This document shows, in pieces, positions 26,501-37,004 of a DNA stretch of 64,000 nt; the stretch's first letter is position 1, and every line of letters begins with the position of its first letter. Under the pieces are notes generated by a model that made no database searches, had not been told where the DNA came from, and saw only the letters and a list, made by a program, of their open reading frames with translations. Source of the DNA: Maea johnstoni. Taxonomy: Eukaryota; Annelida; Polychaeta; Spionida; Magelonidae. Where the stretch lies: assembly GCA_963942565.1 (NCBI GenBank), contig OZ012690.1, positions 5,835,346 to 5,899,345 of the forward strand, read 5' to 3'. The translations under genes were made by a program, and so were the position numbers.

Positions 26501-29500
26501 CTTAAGCAATAGACATTTCTCTTGTAGGACACTTATAAATATGTTTACAAGCCCGATGTTGATCAACTTGATTCACCGACTACTAATAATTCTGCAGGAA
26601 AGAAAAGGGTAAGTCTCTCTTTTCGAGTTCCAAAAAATGATTGTTCCTATTTTCCAATGATTAACCCATTAATAGTGCCTCTAGAAATTGTCGTCTGGAT
26701 CTCAGATCATTTTGACCAAAACTTTTGAATGGAGAATGATTTTACCAGATATTTGAAGGAGAGTTGTTGGTATTGTTCTTATCAACATTTTTCCTTGAAA
26801 TATTTTGACAATTATGCTTTAGGCTGAAAGATTTCATCAAAATTTGTTGGGCCGTTTTTGGCCTCTGTGGGCATTAATGGGTTAAAGAGATTAAAAACTG
26901 GTCACATCAATGAAGAAATCACATGCAACAATGGGTGACCTCAACAAAGGCCAATAATTGTAACAATGGTGAGTAATAACAGTGGCCAGTAATGCAACAA
27001 TGGGTAACACAATAAGAGAACAAATAAGTAACAATGAGAACAGAGAACACATAAAAGACAACAATGGGTCATCTTTACAAAGGGTGGATGCAACAATGAG
27101 CAGGCAAGAAAAACAAATCAAAACTGCAACAGTGCTGTACTTATGTGGTGAAAATGAGGTCTTTTACCTGTTGTATGGACTTAGAAAAAATAACTATCCA
27201 TTTCACATCATAAAGGGCATGTTAGCCTCCTTTTGATCATATTCTACAAAAATTGTTTGCCTGAATATAAACATGATACTATTTTTTGATTGAAATATTA
27301 TTTCTTCTGAATCACACGTTTCACTGTTGTCTAACTTGTTTATACACTTGTAATAACAGAAATAGACAACTCATACATACAAACTCTGCATTTCTCATGG
27401 AGAAGTTCTGGGTTTTGTGTGTGTATGTGGCAGACACCTACTCTGTCTACACAATATTACAGTGCACACAAAGATGTGCTTAGCAATAGAAACTTGGCCC
27501 TTGCCAGAGGTGAATAAAGTATTTTCTTTTACCAAGCTTTAAAGTTAGCTTACTTTTGGTCCACTACATTGGCCTCAATGCTAATTTTTCCTTGTCAATC
27601 GGATAAAGTTAAAGAGATTAGAAGTATCATAATGTTTTTGTGGTCTTGCTCTTATTGCAGATAGAGATTATCTTTTGAGAGATTTGCTTGATATTGTCAC
27701 TACCTCAGTACCTGGTATACTCTCCAACATTTTAAAGCATAAATGCTCTCAGCGGCCAAAAGCATTGCACCTGTTTTGGTAAAATCTTCTTAGGGAAAAG
27801 AAAGTTATGAAAATCCTTGAAGGCAAAATGTTAATTAGACCTCTAGAAACAAGTCATCTCCAAATGTTTTCACAAAATTATTCAAAATTTTTATTTTCAA
27901 CTCCAGAGTTAGAGTCAGAAGTATTATGGATCAAAATGAAAATATCTAGTGTAAATCTAAAGCATTAAAACTTTCTGGTAATAAAGCAAATCTCATTTCA
28001 TAAGATTTTTCTATGATTTCCTGTATTTACTCTAAAGAAATGTCATACTTTTAATGAGTTGCTGTGGCATATTACATAAAAAAAGAACTGCTTTGTGCTG
28101 AATATTCAGAGTTACTATTATCTTTGTGAGAAATATGACGCAACTGATAGATTTGTGAATTTATGAACAAGGATATTTCATTTTCCTGTAATACAGAAGG
28201 AGGTCAAGTTTAATTGCTAGCTCTATGCCATGAATGAAAAGAGTCTGATTTTTTTGACAGATTTATGTATAAAAATCTGCTACAAAATCTCTTTTACACA
28301 GTCTACAAACTCAAGGAAAAGGGCAATATACCTATAACAGCAGGATGAGCCCTTACAGATAGCCTCTATATATTTTACAATGAATGTATTGAAGCACATC
28401 AAGGGCATTGTTCTTATGTTCTGCTCCATTTCTTTAACAATACCCCTTTTATGAATATGACCATTGTTGTACACTCCAAGTAGACTCAGCAGCATTGTTG
28501 TATTGGTATGTTTATCCCACCATTGCATGCCATTGTTGGACTTGCCATTGTTACATTTGGCTATTGAGCACAAACAGATGCCTTTGTTGAACAATGCCCC
28601 ATTGTTGTATTTCTTTGTCATCTCTTATTGCCATTGTTGCAAAAGGATTGTTCAACCAATCAGAAGCCAGCAGCCCTGTGTTGTCATCTCAGCCAATCAA
28701 ATGGCTTGCCTTGTTGCCATGACGCAGCAGCCATCTTGCCACCTGAAAGGACATGGTGACTCTGAAGGGACTATGTCTGAACTAACTCTAAGGGAGTCGA
28801 TGGAGCCGCTTAGCTCCGCAACAAAATTTGGACGACCTGATTCTCCTGTGGTACCACCATCTGTAGTAAGACAACCAGAGTCTCCTTTATTGATATCTCA
28901 AGGAGGGCGTTCAGACTCACCAGCTGTGGCATCTGAGGGTTCACGCTCTAGCTCTCCTGCAGTCCTATCTCAGGGTGGACGCTCAGACTCCCCTGTAGTG
29001 GAGGGCTTTGTCAGACAAATGACAGATGTGTATGAAGTTGGGGGAAGCTTTCCAGCTAATGTAGAATCCATCAAGGCTAAGGTAAATCTAGGGGACTAGA
29101 CGAGAAATACATTGTAGATTAGCTAAGGTAAATTCTGGGATGGATAAGAGATAGAGTAACTGTAGAATGGCTAAGGTAAATCTAGGGGTAGATGAGAAAT
29201 ACATTGTAGATTAGCTAAGGTAAATTCTGGGATGGATAAGAGATTGGGTAACTGTAGAATGGCTAAGGTAAATCCAGTGGTGGGCGTAAGATCTGTATGA
29301 TGGCTAATATAAATCTAGGGACTGTAGGTAGAAATGAGTTAGAGATGTGGTGTCTGTATGATAGCTAATATAGATCTAGAGACTTCATTATTATTATTTA
29401 CGCTAAATGAATCATACCAGGATTTGTTAGTGGGCAAATGGAAAGGAATTTTCCTACCTTGTGACAGATTGTATTCACAATGTATTTATTCAAAAATTTG

Positions 29501-32500
29501 TGGTTGTAGGTAACATTTGCAGAGCAAGATCCCAATATGTATCGCAGTTTTAGCAGTGACAGCATTCAAGAAATGGATACTCCAAATAAGGTATGGTTAG
29601 GTGACTCATCCTACAGTTAACTGGTTGCTATGAGTTTTCTTGACATTCTACTTTATTAAAACCATACTCCACTTTGTCTAATTTTTGGCTGAGAAGCTGA
29701 GGATCCCCCAATTTCATCAATTTTACCTTATAATTACAATTACATTATTGTAGTGATATATTCTAGTTTGTCAATGGATCATGGCAATATTTTATGAAAA
29801 TGTTTTTAAAAAGTACATGTTTTACCATATTATGATATTCATTCACCCAAAAGTATCCTTGATGTTAATCAATCATTGTTTGAATAGTATATTACATTTA
29901 AGGCCTTTTCTTTGATGACAGAATTGACCGATTAATTTATCAATATGAGAAAGAAAGGAATAATTGTTGATATAGGATATTTTTCTCTAATTTTCCGAAG
30001 CGTTGTCATTTGAATTTTAGCTTATTATTAGAGGCAGCCTGAGTATGTGGCAGTTATGACAGATGCTTATTTGGCCACATTATCTTTCACTTATATTTTT
30101 TTATCTCTATTTCAGCCCGGGAAAAGATCATTGAATATTTCCAGCAGAAAAACACCAAGGGAAGACAGTACAGTATTCAACGGACCATTACTTACAATCA
30201 AGTAAGCATGTTATACCATATATCTCTATATATTACCTGAATGTTTTGGATTATCTGATACACAATATAAAACTTCTGAGAAAAGTATTATTCATTTTAG
30301 TTATAATTTTGAATATTTTTGAATGGAGTACTTAATATCTATATATTTTTCTACATGTAACTTTGCTGCATATTTTGTAGTATTAGAAAATTAAAGTGCT
30401 GCATGCTTATTGTATTAAAATATGCTTTTCGTTTGGATTTGAATTTACATGTAGGTACCATTTTGATTAGTAGATAAGTGTTCATACAATGTAAAAATAT
30501 CTTAACCCTTCGGATGCTAAGGCCACCTTCGCCCAAAGCACAAGGATGCAAACATTTTTGAAAACCATCTAAACCCTTTCATATTGGTATTCATTTGATA
30601 GCTCTCACACAGTACTATCAGACGAGTACCCATGTGCCAAGGTTCTAGACATTTTTCATTTTTTTGCATCTTTTTATTTGCCAGATTATCCATCAGCAGC
30701 ATGCGGGTTATGATTCGCTTTTTTCCTTTTGATTTGAATTGACTTATAGGTATATCTATTTTGATTAGTAAATAAGTGTAGATACAATGTAAAAATAATT
30801 TCATACAATTTCTTACAAATATATTTGTCTCTTTTGTATTTCAGTCCTGGGGAAGTGATTGAGTTTGAAATATTGGACCCTACCAAAGAAACTGTTGAAA
30901 TCCTAAAGCTATCGAACCCTCTGAAGAAACAAGTGGCATATAAAGTGAAGACCACGGCGCCTGAGAAATTCCGGGTTCGCTCCAGCACAGGTATCATCAA
31001 GCCTAGTGGCTCTGTGGACATACAGGTGTACTTACATCCAGGTAAATGTTAACCCTTATGCTGCTGGTGACTAATTTGGCTAATACAAAATGATGCAAAA
31101 GAACTGGAAAATGACTGAAACCCTGGCATATGGGTACTCATCTGAGAGTACTCAGCGAGGGCTTTCCAATGTGTACCAACATGACAGGGTTTAGATGGTT
31201 TTCAAAAATCTTTGCGTTCTTGTGCATTAGACGAAAGTAGCTTCAGCATTGGAAGGGTTAATTAGATGTGTTTGAAGCAATTTAACCCATTCAAGCTGGT
31301 AGCTGACAAAACCGCCTGACTATTTCGGTTATTATCTCTCGAACTAAAGCAATTTTTAGAAAATATTTTATTGAGAAGTGTTCTTCAGAACTCTATCTAC
31401 AACTCTCCTTCAAATATTTTGCAAATTTATGCCCACCTTTCCAGTTATTTTCAAAGGCATCAGCAGTCCAGACGGCACTTGTCAAGGAGATCTCCAGGCA
31501 TGAATAATTAAGCCAGCTAGGTGATAGTATCAAAGCACAGGAGATCATTCAGAAAGGAAGATAAATCAAAATTGAACCAATTAAAAGCAAGTAATCATCA
31601 AGGAAGAGAACGGTGTGGAAATAAGGTGTTCTTAAATCCAGTTACATGTAATATCAAATTAGAGTTACATGTATTTGAATCAATTACAATAAGTAACTAT
31701 ATACCCCCATAACTTTTCTTAGAACTATTTTACTGGCCATTTCCCTTGTGATTTGGCTTAAATATATTCCCATCTTGGTATCGGTAATCCCATATTTCAA
31801 ATCCTAAATATCTGTTTCTGCCCCTGAACATGATTATTTTTCTGCTCTGTAGGTCATGCTGATTTCCTCAATAAGGACAAGTTTCTGGTGATGGCCATTG
31901 AGGTGGCAGATCACGTACGGTCAGTGGGGGACATCCCGGACCTCTGGAAGACAGCGAACAGAGAAAAGCTGATGGAACACAGGTAAGAATAGTAGAGATA
32001 GGTACCAGTTTCTGGTGATGGCCATTGAGGTGGCGGATCACGTACGGTCAGTGGGGGACATCCCTGACCTCTGGAAGACAGTAAACAGAGAGAAGCTGAT
32101 GGAACACAGGTAAGAATAGTAGGGACGGGTATCAGTTTCTGGTGATGGCCATCGAGGTGGCGGATCACGTACGGTCAGTGGGGGACATCCCTGACCTCTG
32201 GAAGACAGCAAACAGAGGAAAGCTGATGGAACACAGGTAAGAATAGTAGAGATAGGTACCAGTTTCTGGTGATGGCCATTGAGGTGGCGGATCACGTACG
32301 GTCAGTGGGGGACATCCCTGACCTCTGGAAGACAGCAAACAGAGAAAAGCTGATGGAACACAGGTAAGAATAGTAGAGATAGGTACCAGTTTCTGGTGAT
32401 GGCCATTGAGGTGGCGGATCACGTACGGTCAGTGGGGGACATCCCTGACCTCTGGAAGACAGCAAACAGAGAAAAGCTGATGGAACACAGGTAAGAATAG

Positions 32501-35145
32501 TAGAGATAGGTACCAGTTTCTGGTGATGGCCATTGAGGTGGCGGATCACGTACGGTCAGTGGGGGACATCCCTGACCTCTGGAAGACAGCAAACAGAGAA
32601 AAGCTGATGGAACACAGGTAAGAATAGTAGAGATAGGTACCAGTTTCTGGTGATGGCCATTGAGGTGGCGGATCACGTACGGTCAGTGGGGGACATCCCT
32701 GACCTCTGGAAGACAGCAAACAGAGAAAAGCTGATGGAACACAGGTAAGAATAGTAGAGATAGGTACCAGTTTCTGGTGATGGCCATTGAGGTGGCGGAT
32801 CACGTACGGTCAGTGGGGGACATCCCTGACCTCTGGAAGACAGCAAACAGAGAAAAGCTGATGGAACACAGGTAAGAAGAGTAGAGATAGGTACCAGTTT
32901 CTGGTGATGGTCATTGAGGTGGCGGATCACGTACGGTCAGTGGGGGACATCCCGGACCTCTGGAAGACAGCAAACAGAGAAAAGCTGATGGAACACAGGT
33001 AAGAAGAGTAGAGATAGGTACCAGTTTCTGGTGATGGTCATTGAGGTGGCGGATCACGTACGGTCAGTGGGGGACATCCCTGACCTCTGGAAGACAGCAA
33101 ACAGAGAAAAGCTGATGGAACACAGGTAAGAATAGTAGAGATAGGTACCAGTTTCTGGTGATGGCCATTGAGGTGGCGGATCACGTACGGTCAGTGGGGG
33201 ACATCCCTGACCTCTGGAAGACAGCAAACAGAGAAAAGCTGATGGAACACAGGTAAGAATAGTAGAGATAGGTACCAGTTTCTGGTGATGGCCATTGAGG
33301 TGGCGGATCACGTACGGTCAGTGGGGGACATCCCTGACCTCTGGAAGACAGCAAACAGAGAAAAGCTGATGGAACACAGGTAAGAAGAGTAGTACTCGAT
33401 ACGATACCAAATACTGGTATTGAATGGGGAAATTTTCTGTATCGAAAAAAGTTCAGTATTGTATCATATCGTCTAAAATTTTAGATATATATTGAATTGA
33501 TTTAATTGATACCTGGACGAATAAAAATTCCCAATGGATTAAAGAAATTTCTGAAGCTGCCAGGGCTAGATTTAACAAAATTAGATCTCTGGGAGGCTGA
33601 CAGTATCGTAAAAAAATATTGTTAAGATATTGATTTTGTTTTCATTTTAGATTACGCTGTGGTCTGGCCTCCGTCAAGGGCAGCTTGTCTCCTGTGTCTT
33701 TTGAAGAAAGTCACGCACAAAAGAGCATCGATCAACTGGCGGAAAAGGTGAGGAATCTTGACCCTTCCAATGCTGAGGCTACTTTCGTCCAAAGCACACA
33801 GACGCAAAAAATCTTGAAAACCATCTAAACCCTGTCATGTTGGTATTCATCGGAAAGCTCTCGCTGAGTACTCTCAGATGAGTACCCATTTCCCAGGGTT
33901 TCTGTCATTTTTCAGGATTTTTGCATGATATTGTATTGGCCAAATTATCCACCAGCAGCATAAGGGTTAACCCTTCTGATGCTGAGAATACTTTCATCCA
34001 ATGCACAAAAAATTGAAAATCAACTTAATCCTGCCATGTTGGTATTCATTTGATAGCTCTTACTGAGTACATTCGGATGAGTACCCGTGTGCCAGGTTTT
34101 CAGTTTTTTGCATCATTTTATATTGCCAAATTAACCACCAGCAGCATAAGGTTAAACCAAGGTTAACCATCAAGGGAGACCATATATGAAGAGCAGGTAC
34201 CTGTTACATGACTTCTTTTACTAACCTTGATTGTTGGTAATCTCATCTCAACAGAAAAATTTTAATCTTTCAATTTACAGACTTATTCTTTAGAGTATTT
34301 TTTTGACCTGGCTCCCAGATGCGCAACATTTTATATATCAAAATCCTGCTCATATCGAAACATGGGCAATTTGATTAATGTGAACATTTTTGTATCCTTT
34401 TGTATTTAGTGGTATGGTTTGCCTTGTCTCTCTCCTTAACCTATGCTTCCATGTGGGGCCCCGAAAAGCCCTCCATGTGGGGCCCCAAAAAGCCCTTGCT
34501 ATTTTTGTGATACCATTTGTATCAGGTCAGAATGTCTCTTTTTTTGACCATCAACTCCCTCTGATGTGGGGTCATGCCCTGATGACCGAGTGGTCTAAGG
34601 TATTACCAGCGACTGCACGTTGTCTCTCACCACTGCCCAGGTTCAAATCCCAATCAGGGCATGTGAGAAAGTTGCCGGTGACCTGGGGTTAGAAGGTGGT
34701 TTTGCCGGGCACTCCAGTTTCCTCCACCACTTATAACTGGCTAGTCACGACTTCGCCGCAATATGGCAGAAAAGTTGACAAAAAACAAAATTCCAAATCC
34801 TCAACATTTCTGTTCAAATGATATGCCACAATGCCCTGGACACAAAGTAACTTGCTAGTCACGAATAAGTAACAATATAGCAAAACTGTGACAAAAATTG
34901 AAGTTTCAAGCCAAACCCACTGATGTGCTTTTCTTTTCCTGTTTTAGATGAACCACTTGCTGCAGCAGAATGTTCAGTTGGAGCGGCAGGTTTCGTTGCT
35001 GCGGCAGACGCAGTGGGTGATTCTCATCCTCGTTGTTATCATTGCCATCATCGTGGCTTGCATCTACAAAGCCGACCCGACCGCAGTCATCAACCGATCA
35101 CCATCAGAAAGCTACTGCCGACCCTACCCATACTACTACCCATAA
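14506..35145 (+). CDS. MOSPD2: MOSPD2, CRAL-TRIO and MSP domain ER-anchored protein (complete)
   Basis: MOSPD2 is an ER tail-anchored protein of the VAP group; its MSP domain binds FFAT motifs of partners at membrane contacts. Exons: 14506-14526, 14645-14699, 16546-16707, 17721-17807, 18388-18603, 19610-19648, 21561-21685, 22390-22470, about 28728-29081, 29510-29590, 30116-30201, 30845-31041, 31853-31982, 33651-33747 and 34948-35145. All phases join, giving about 642 residues. The start is the ATG of MVMEQHY, weakly supported because exon 1 is tiny. CRAL-TRIO covers roughly residues 80-235 (VVLFDMTDAGLSNVDIDLL, YEMPWVLN, HMGGT). Exon 9 is a Ser/Pro linker with repeated RSDSP and SSSPAV. MSP follows (FNGPLLTINPG, VKTTAPEKFRVRS, IPDLWK, KLMEHRLRC). 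A coiled coil (QQNVQLERQVSLLRQ) precedes the membrane segment WVILILVVIIAIIVACIY, then a 25-residue Tyr-rich tail that the human protein lacks. The exon 9 start is uncertain. Confidence 0.93.
14737..14979. mobile_element. hAT-like MITE family C (copy 2), MOSPD2 intron 2
   Basis: Same ends and interior as the copy at 12845, with an exact 8-bp target duplication gggcaaac. The insertion begins 37 bp after the exon 2 donor. Confidence 0.82.
15653..15967. mobile_element. hAT-like MITE family D, MOSPD2 intron 2
   Basis: Left end CATGGTCTTAGCCAG, right-end complement CAGTGTCTTAGCCAG, and an exact 8-bp duplication ggtgagtt. A solitary end fragment (CAGTGTCTTAGCCGAG) is at about 12295. Confidence 0.8.
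18063..18293. mobile_element. hAT-like MITE family C (copy 3, inverted), MOSPD2 intron 4
   Basis: Inverted relative to the copies at 12845 and 14737, bounded by gtacaaa on both sides. Confidence 0.78.
18604..19205 (+). repeat. Boundary-spanning tandem array on MOSPD2 exon 5 (5 extra copies)
   Basis: The last third of exon 5, its GTGAGT donor and the start of the intron are repeated five more times, each about 110-120 bp. Three copies carry an acceptor-like TTTTACCAG and then an 81-nt open cassette ending at a donor: 18751-18831, 18979-19059 and 19098-19178. Their phase fits exon 4 and exon 6, and each would encode about 27 CRAL-TRIO residues. Two copies are shorter and lack this acceptor. 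Normal splicing needs only the first donor, at 18604. Confidence 0.9.
20152..20381. mobile_element. MITE family B copy, MOSPD2 intron 6
   Basis: TTAACCCATTAACACT at the left and TAATGGGTTAA at the right, TTAA on both sides, about 230 bp. Confidence 0.72.
20741..21174. mobile_element. hAT-like MITE family A1 (copy 2), MOSPD2 intron 6
   Basis: Same ends as the element at 9112, with an exact 8-bp duplication gcatgaat. The two copies differ by many substitutions, so the family is not very young. Confidence 0.85.
22094..22324. mobile_element. MITE family B copy, MOSPD2 intron 7
   Basis: TTAA flanks, left end TTAACTCATTAATGCTT and right end GCATTAATGGGTTAA. It is absent from the duplicated units 2 and 3 downstream, where the intron is shorter. 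Confidence 0.72.
22523..22747. mobile_element. MITE family B copy, carried three times by the triplication
   Basis: TTAACCCATTAATAGTGC to GGCATTAATGGGTTAA, 225 bp. Copies at 24592-24816 and 26661-26885 arose through the segmental duplication, not by new insertion, because their flanks match. Confidence 0.75.
22789..22961 (+). promoter_or_regulatory. Cluster of six AACAATG(G/A) motifs, SOX-like, in triplicate
   Basis: AACAATGG or AACAATGA starts at 22789, 22824, 22858, 22892, 22922 and 22954, spacing 30-35 bp, all in one orientation. The core matches the SOX HMG-box consensus. The triplication repeats the cluster at +2069 and +4138. It could equally be a decayed minisatellite with a roughly 33-bp unit, since spacers are also weakly alike. 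Confidence 0.45.
28461..28652 (-). promoter_or_regulatory. Second SOX-like motif cluster, opposite orientation
   Basis: CCATTGTT occurs at 28461, 28530, 28545, 28599 and 28631, with near-matches at 28492 and 28645. It lies just 5' of MOSPD2 exon 9 and is inverted relative to the cluster at 22789. The same caveat applies: it may be a degenerate repeat. Confidence 0.42.
29082..29375 (+). repeat. Boundary-spanning micro-array on MOSPD2 exon 9 donor
   Basis: The end of exon 9, GGCTAAG|GTAAATCTAGGGG, is repeated at least four times as (G/A)GCTAAGGTAAATTCTGGG or GGCTAAGGTAAATC, then twice in decayed form (GGCTAATATAAATC). Two unit types alternate over roughly 100 bp. Several copies remain plausible donors. 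Confidence 0.7.
30502..30711. mobile_element. MITE family A copy (inverted), MOSPD2 intron 11
   Basis: TTAACCCTTCGGATGCTAAGG at the left, CATCAGCAGCATGCGGGTTA at the right. Inverted relative to the copy at 3224. Confidence 0.68.
31049..31261. mobile_element. MITE family A copy just after the exon 12 donor
   Basis: Complete copy with intact TTAA on both sides. It starts seven bases downstream of the last base of MOSPD2 exon 12, leaving the GTAAAT donor in place. Confidence 0.78.
31282..31511. mobile_element. MITE family B copy, MOSPD2 intron 12
   Basis: TTAACCCATTCAAGC at the left and ATGAATAATTAA at the right; lies 20 bp from the family A element at 31049. Ends partly decayed. Confidence 0.6.
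31983..33390 (+). repeat. 127-bp boundary-spanning minisatellite on MOSPD2 exon 13 (11 extra copies)
   Basis: The last 101 nt of exon 13, the donor GTAAGAATAG and a 26-bp intron piece are repeated in perfect 127-bp steps, with few substitutions between copies. Every copy keeps the MSP-domain reading frame and a good donor. The 26-bp spacer is too short to be removed as an intron and has a poor pyrimidine tract, so only one donor is probably used and the rest is intron. The copies are open on both strands, which creates strings of false 85-residue frames. Confidence 0.93.
33395..33645. repeat. Dispersed repeat, TATCG-rich
   Basis: Starts near TACTCGATACGATACC and ends near ACAGTATCGTAAAAA; related to 10245-10512. 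Inserted against the end of the 127-bp array. Probably a non-autonomous DNA transposon. Confidence 0.5.
33757..33970. mobile_element. MITE family A copy (inverted), MOSPD2 intron 14
   Basis: Runs from TTGACCCTTCCAATGCTGAGG to CAGCAGCATAAGGGTTAA. It shares the TTAA at 33967 with the next copy. Confidence 0.75.
33967..34155. mobile_element. MITE family A copy, abutting the previous one
   Basis: TTAACCCTTCTGATGCTGAG to CAGCAGCATAAGGTTAA, same orientation as the element at 33757. One element probably inserted into the TTAA beside the other. Confidence 0.72.
34576..34810 (+). mobile_element. tRNA-derived SINE, MOSPD2 intron 14
   Basis: The head (34576-34660) folds like a Ser/Leu-type tRNA with a matching acceptor stem (GCCCTGA and TCAGGGC). 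A-box TGACCGAGTGGTCTAAGG and B-box GGTTCAAATCCC act as an internal pol III promoter. The body contains a core, GTGGTTTTGCCGGGCACTCC and TTTCCTCCACC, that resembles the conserved central domain of widespread metazoan SINEs. The tail may be partly duplicated at 34852-34910. It is not a working tRNA gene because transcription continues into the body. Confidence 0.72.
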
Positions 35146-37004
35146 ATTACCAGACAAACTTAACAAAAATAACTGCTGATTCCTTAAATGTATCAGGTAA
35201 ATTTAAAGAAATGTGTAATATTATTTTTTGTGCCTTCGAGCATCTTTATATGGAAACGACGTGATATCAAATAACAATATTATTATTATTTTCCACAGAT
35301 ATATGGGTATCACTATATAGGCATGCTTTTAGGACCACTTTGGTCATGAATGTTTGATAACTTGAATAGTATTCTGTAAAAGGCTTTCATTTAGATTTTG
35401 CTGGATAGGGTGGAAGGGGGAAATGTGATTCTTGGGATTTTACTTATAGTAATCTTCATCTAAATCATAAATTGGTCTTTTTTGAGTAGAAAATGTTTCT
35501 GTAATGTTTTGCAAAGAGGTTTTCTTCTAATTTATCCATTCCATGTGTTCAGGTTTGTCATCTTGAACAGTTGCCACGGAACGTCTTGGGTATTTGATAT
35601 TACCCAATTCAAGAAATATATATTATCTTGTAATCTCCACCATTGTTCATCAGTCACACCAATAATCTGGTATACTTATCAACCAATAGCCACCTGGTGC
35701 CAAAATTTCATACTAAACAAAAGGTACCTTCAATTTTTCAAACCCTGAGGGTCTAGAAAGGATATTTGAATTATACATTTATGTCACATTTGACAGGTGA
35801 TTTTGATGTGTTTTCAAGAAACCCATATAAAGGTTTTCTAATTGGTTTATATAAGTAGGTGAGTTGTATGTCACATGGATGGAAAACTAAAATGAGATTA
35901 ATATTTTTATAGACACTTTATTACTATTCAGTGAGAGGCATTAGTGTTACAAGTTTGTGTAGACTTGTGAGAAGTGCAGTGTCTGGCTTTTGAGCTTCAT
36001 GAATAAAGAAATGCATAGAATATATCATCATGAATCTCTACTATGATTGATGAAGCTTAAATGTACCATTAATGAAATGCTGCGGGGATAAGTGTAATTC
36101 TGTGATTTTTGTCTCGGTCGCTTCCTCAGAGGCACAATATGATACAAATATGGCACTTTGGTGAGTGCAATATCAATTTTTATTGCACTCTGAAAAATGA
36201 TATTGCACAAGGTGCATGCCATTTACCGCTTACTATCATAATAATGATCTCTCAATAAGTGACCCTTACAAGAAAGAAGCAGCTTTAATAGGTTCAAACG
36301 GCTTTTGAGTATTTGTACTAAAATACTTTATCAGTATTGTTTTATTTTCAGTTCAATTTAGAAATGATAACTAAGTAAGAGAGCAATCTTCTGAATATTC
36401 TCAATGTTAGAAAAGAAACTGACAGACAATTTTTATGAATACTTAATATCCTGAGTCAAATTGAGAATTTTTATTTGTATAAAAATGATATTTGAAAATT
36501 CTCTGGCCTGAGATAAAAACCTACCATTCCATATTAAGATGTTGGGCTTATTTTGGTATGACAATCTGCACTTATAGGACCTTGTTGGTCCATTGCTCTG
36601 AAATGAGTTAGGATAAAGTCTTATGTTTGAGGATGATGATGTATATAGCGTTAACCAGAGAAACATATAATGATCAGTGTCAAACTGTGCGGCTTCAGTT
36701 TGAGTCTAGAATAGATAACTGTAGATCTATTCTCAGACTTAATAACCTAGTCAGTGATGTCAAACCCACTGTGTGATATTTATTCAAAAAATACAAAATG
36801 TCTATATTTTTAGATGAAATAGAACTACAATGCTACAAAACCAGTGTACATTTGATTATTACAGTAAACTACTGCCAAAAGTATTTATATTGCTGTTATT
36901 TGTTTTTTCACCCCATTGGCTCGTACAAGCTTGTGGGTTCTCCCTAATATTTCCTTCCCTTCAAATGATATCCAGCAATGTGTGGGGCAACATGGGCAGG
37001 ACTA
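35146..37004. other. MOSPD2 3' UTR and downstream sequence
   Basis: Follows the MOSPD2 stop. A short AT-repeat with GTGATATCAAATAAC is near 35260. A candidate polyadenylation signal AATAAA is at 36002. No further exon was recognised. Confidence 0.45.

Larger units (their letters stand above)
21600..28272 (+). repeat. Tandem triplication covering MOSPD2 exon 7 end and all of exon 8
   Basis: Unit 1 is 21600-24134; units 2 (24135-26203) and 3 (26204-28272) are each 2,069 bp and look identical. Exon 8 (81 nt, phase 0 at both ends) therefore occurs at 22390-22470, 24459-24539 and 26528-26608. A 3' fragment of exon 7 with its donor recurs at 24135-24220 and 26204-26289. Units 2 and 3 lack about 470 bp of the first intron, including the MITE at 22094. 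All three exon 8 copies could be used singly or together without a frame change. Near-identity means a very recent event or an assembly duplication. Confidence 0.92.

Noticed and set aside
22753-27483. Open frames of 65-84 residues repeated three times at 2,069-bp intervals
   Set aside because: They sit in MOSPD2 intron 8 and recur only because of the segmental triplication; no homology or coding signs.
28280-28621. Minus-strand frame with repeated NNG residues
   Set aside because: The repeats come from the CCATTGTT motif cluster read in antisense; no splice or homology support.
28464-29099. A 211-residue single-exon protein starting at 28464
   Set aside because: Only the part from about 28728 has MOSPD2 linker character and ends at a donor in frame; the upstream part runs through the CATTGTT-rich repeat.
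31911-33311. Series of identical 85-residue minus-strand open frames
   Set aside because: They are antisense shadows of the 127-bp array derived from MOSPD2 exon 13, not a tandem gene family.
34576-34660. A tRNA gene with a good acceptor stem and A/B boxes
   Set aside because: It continues into a SINE body and tail, and a headless second copy exists at 57960, so it is a SINE head.
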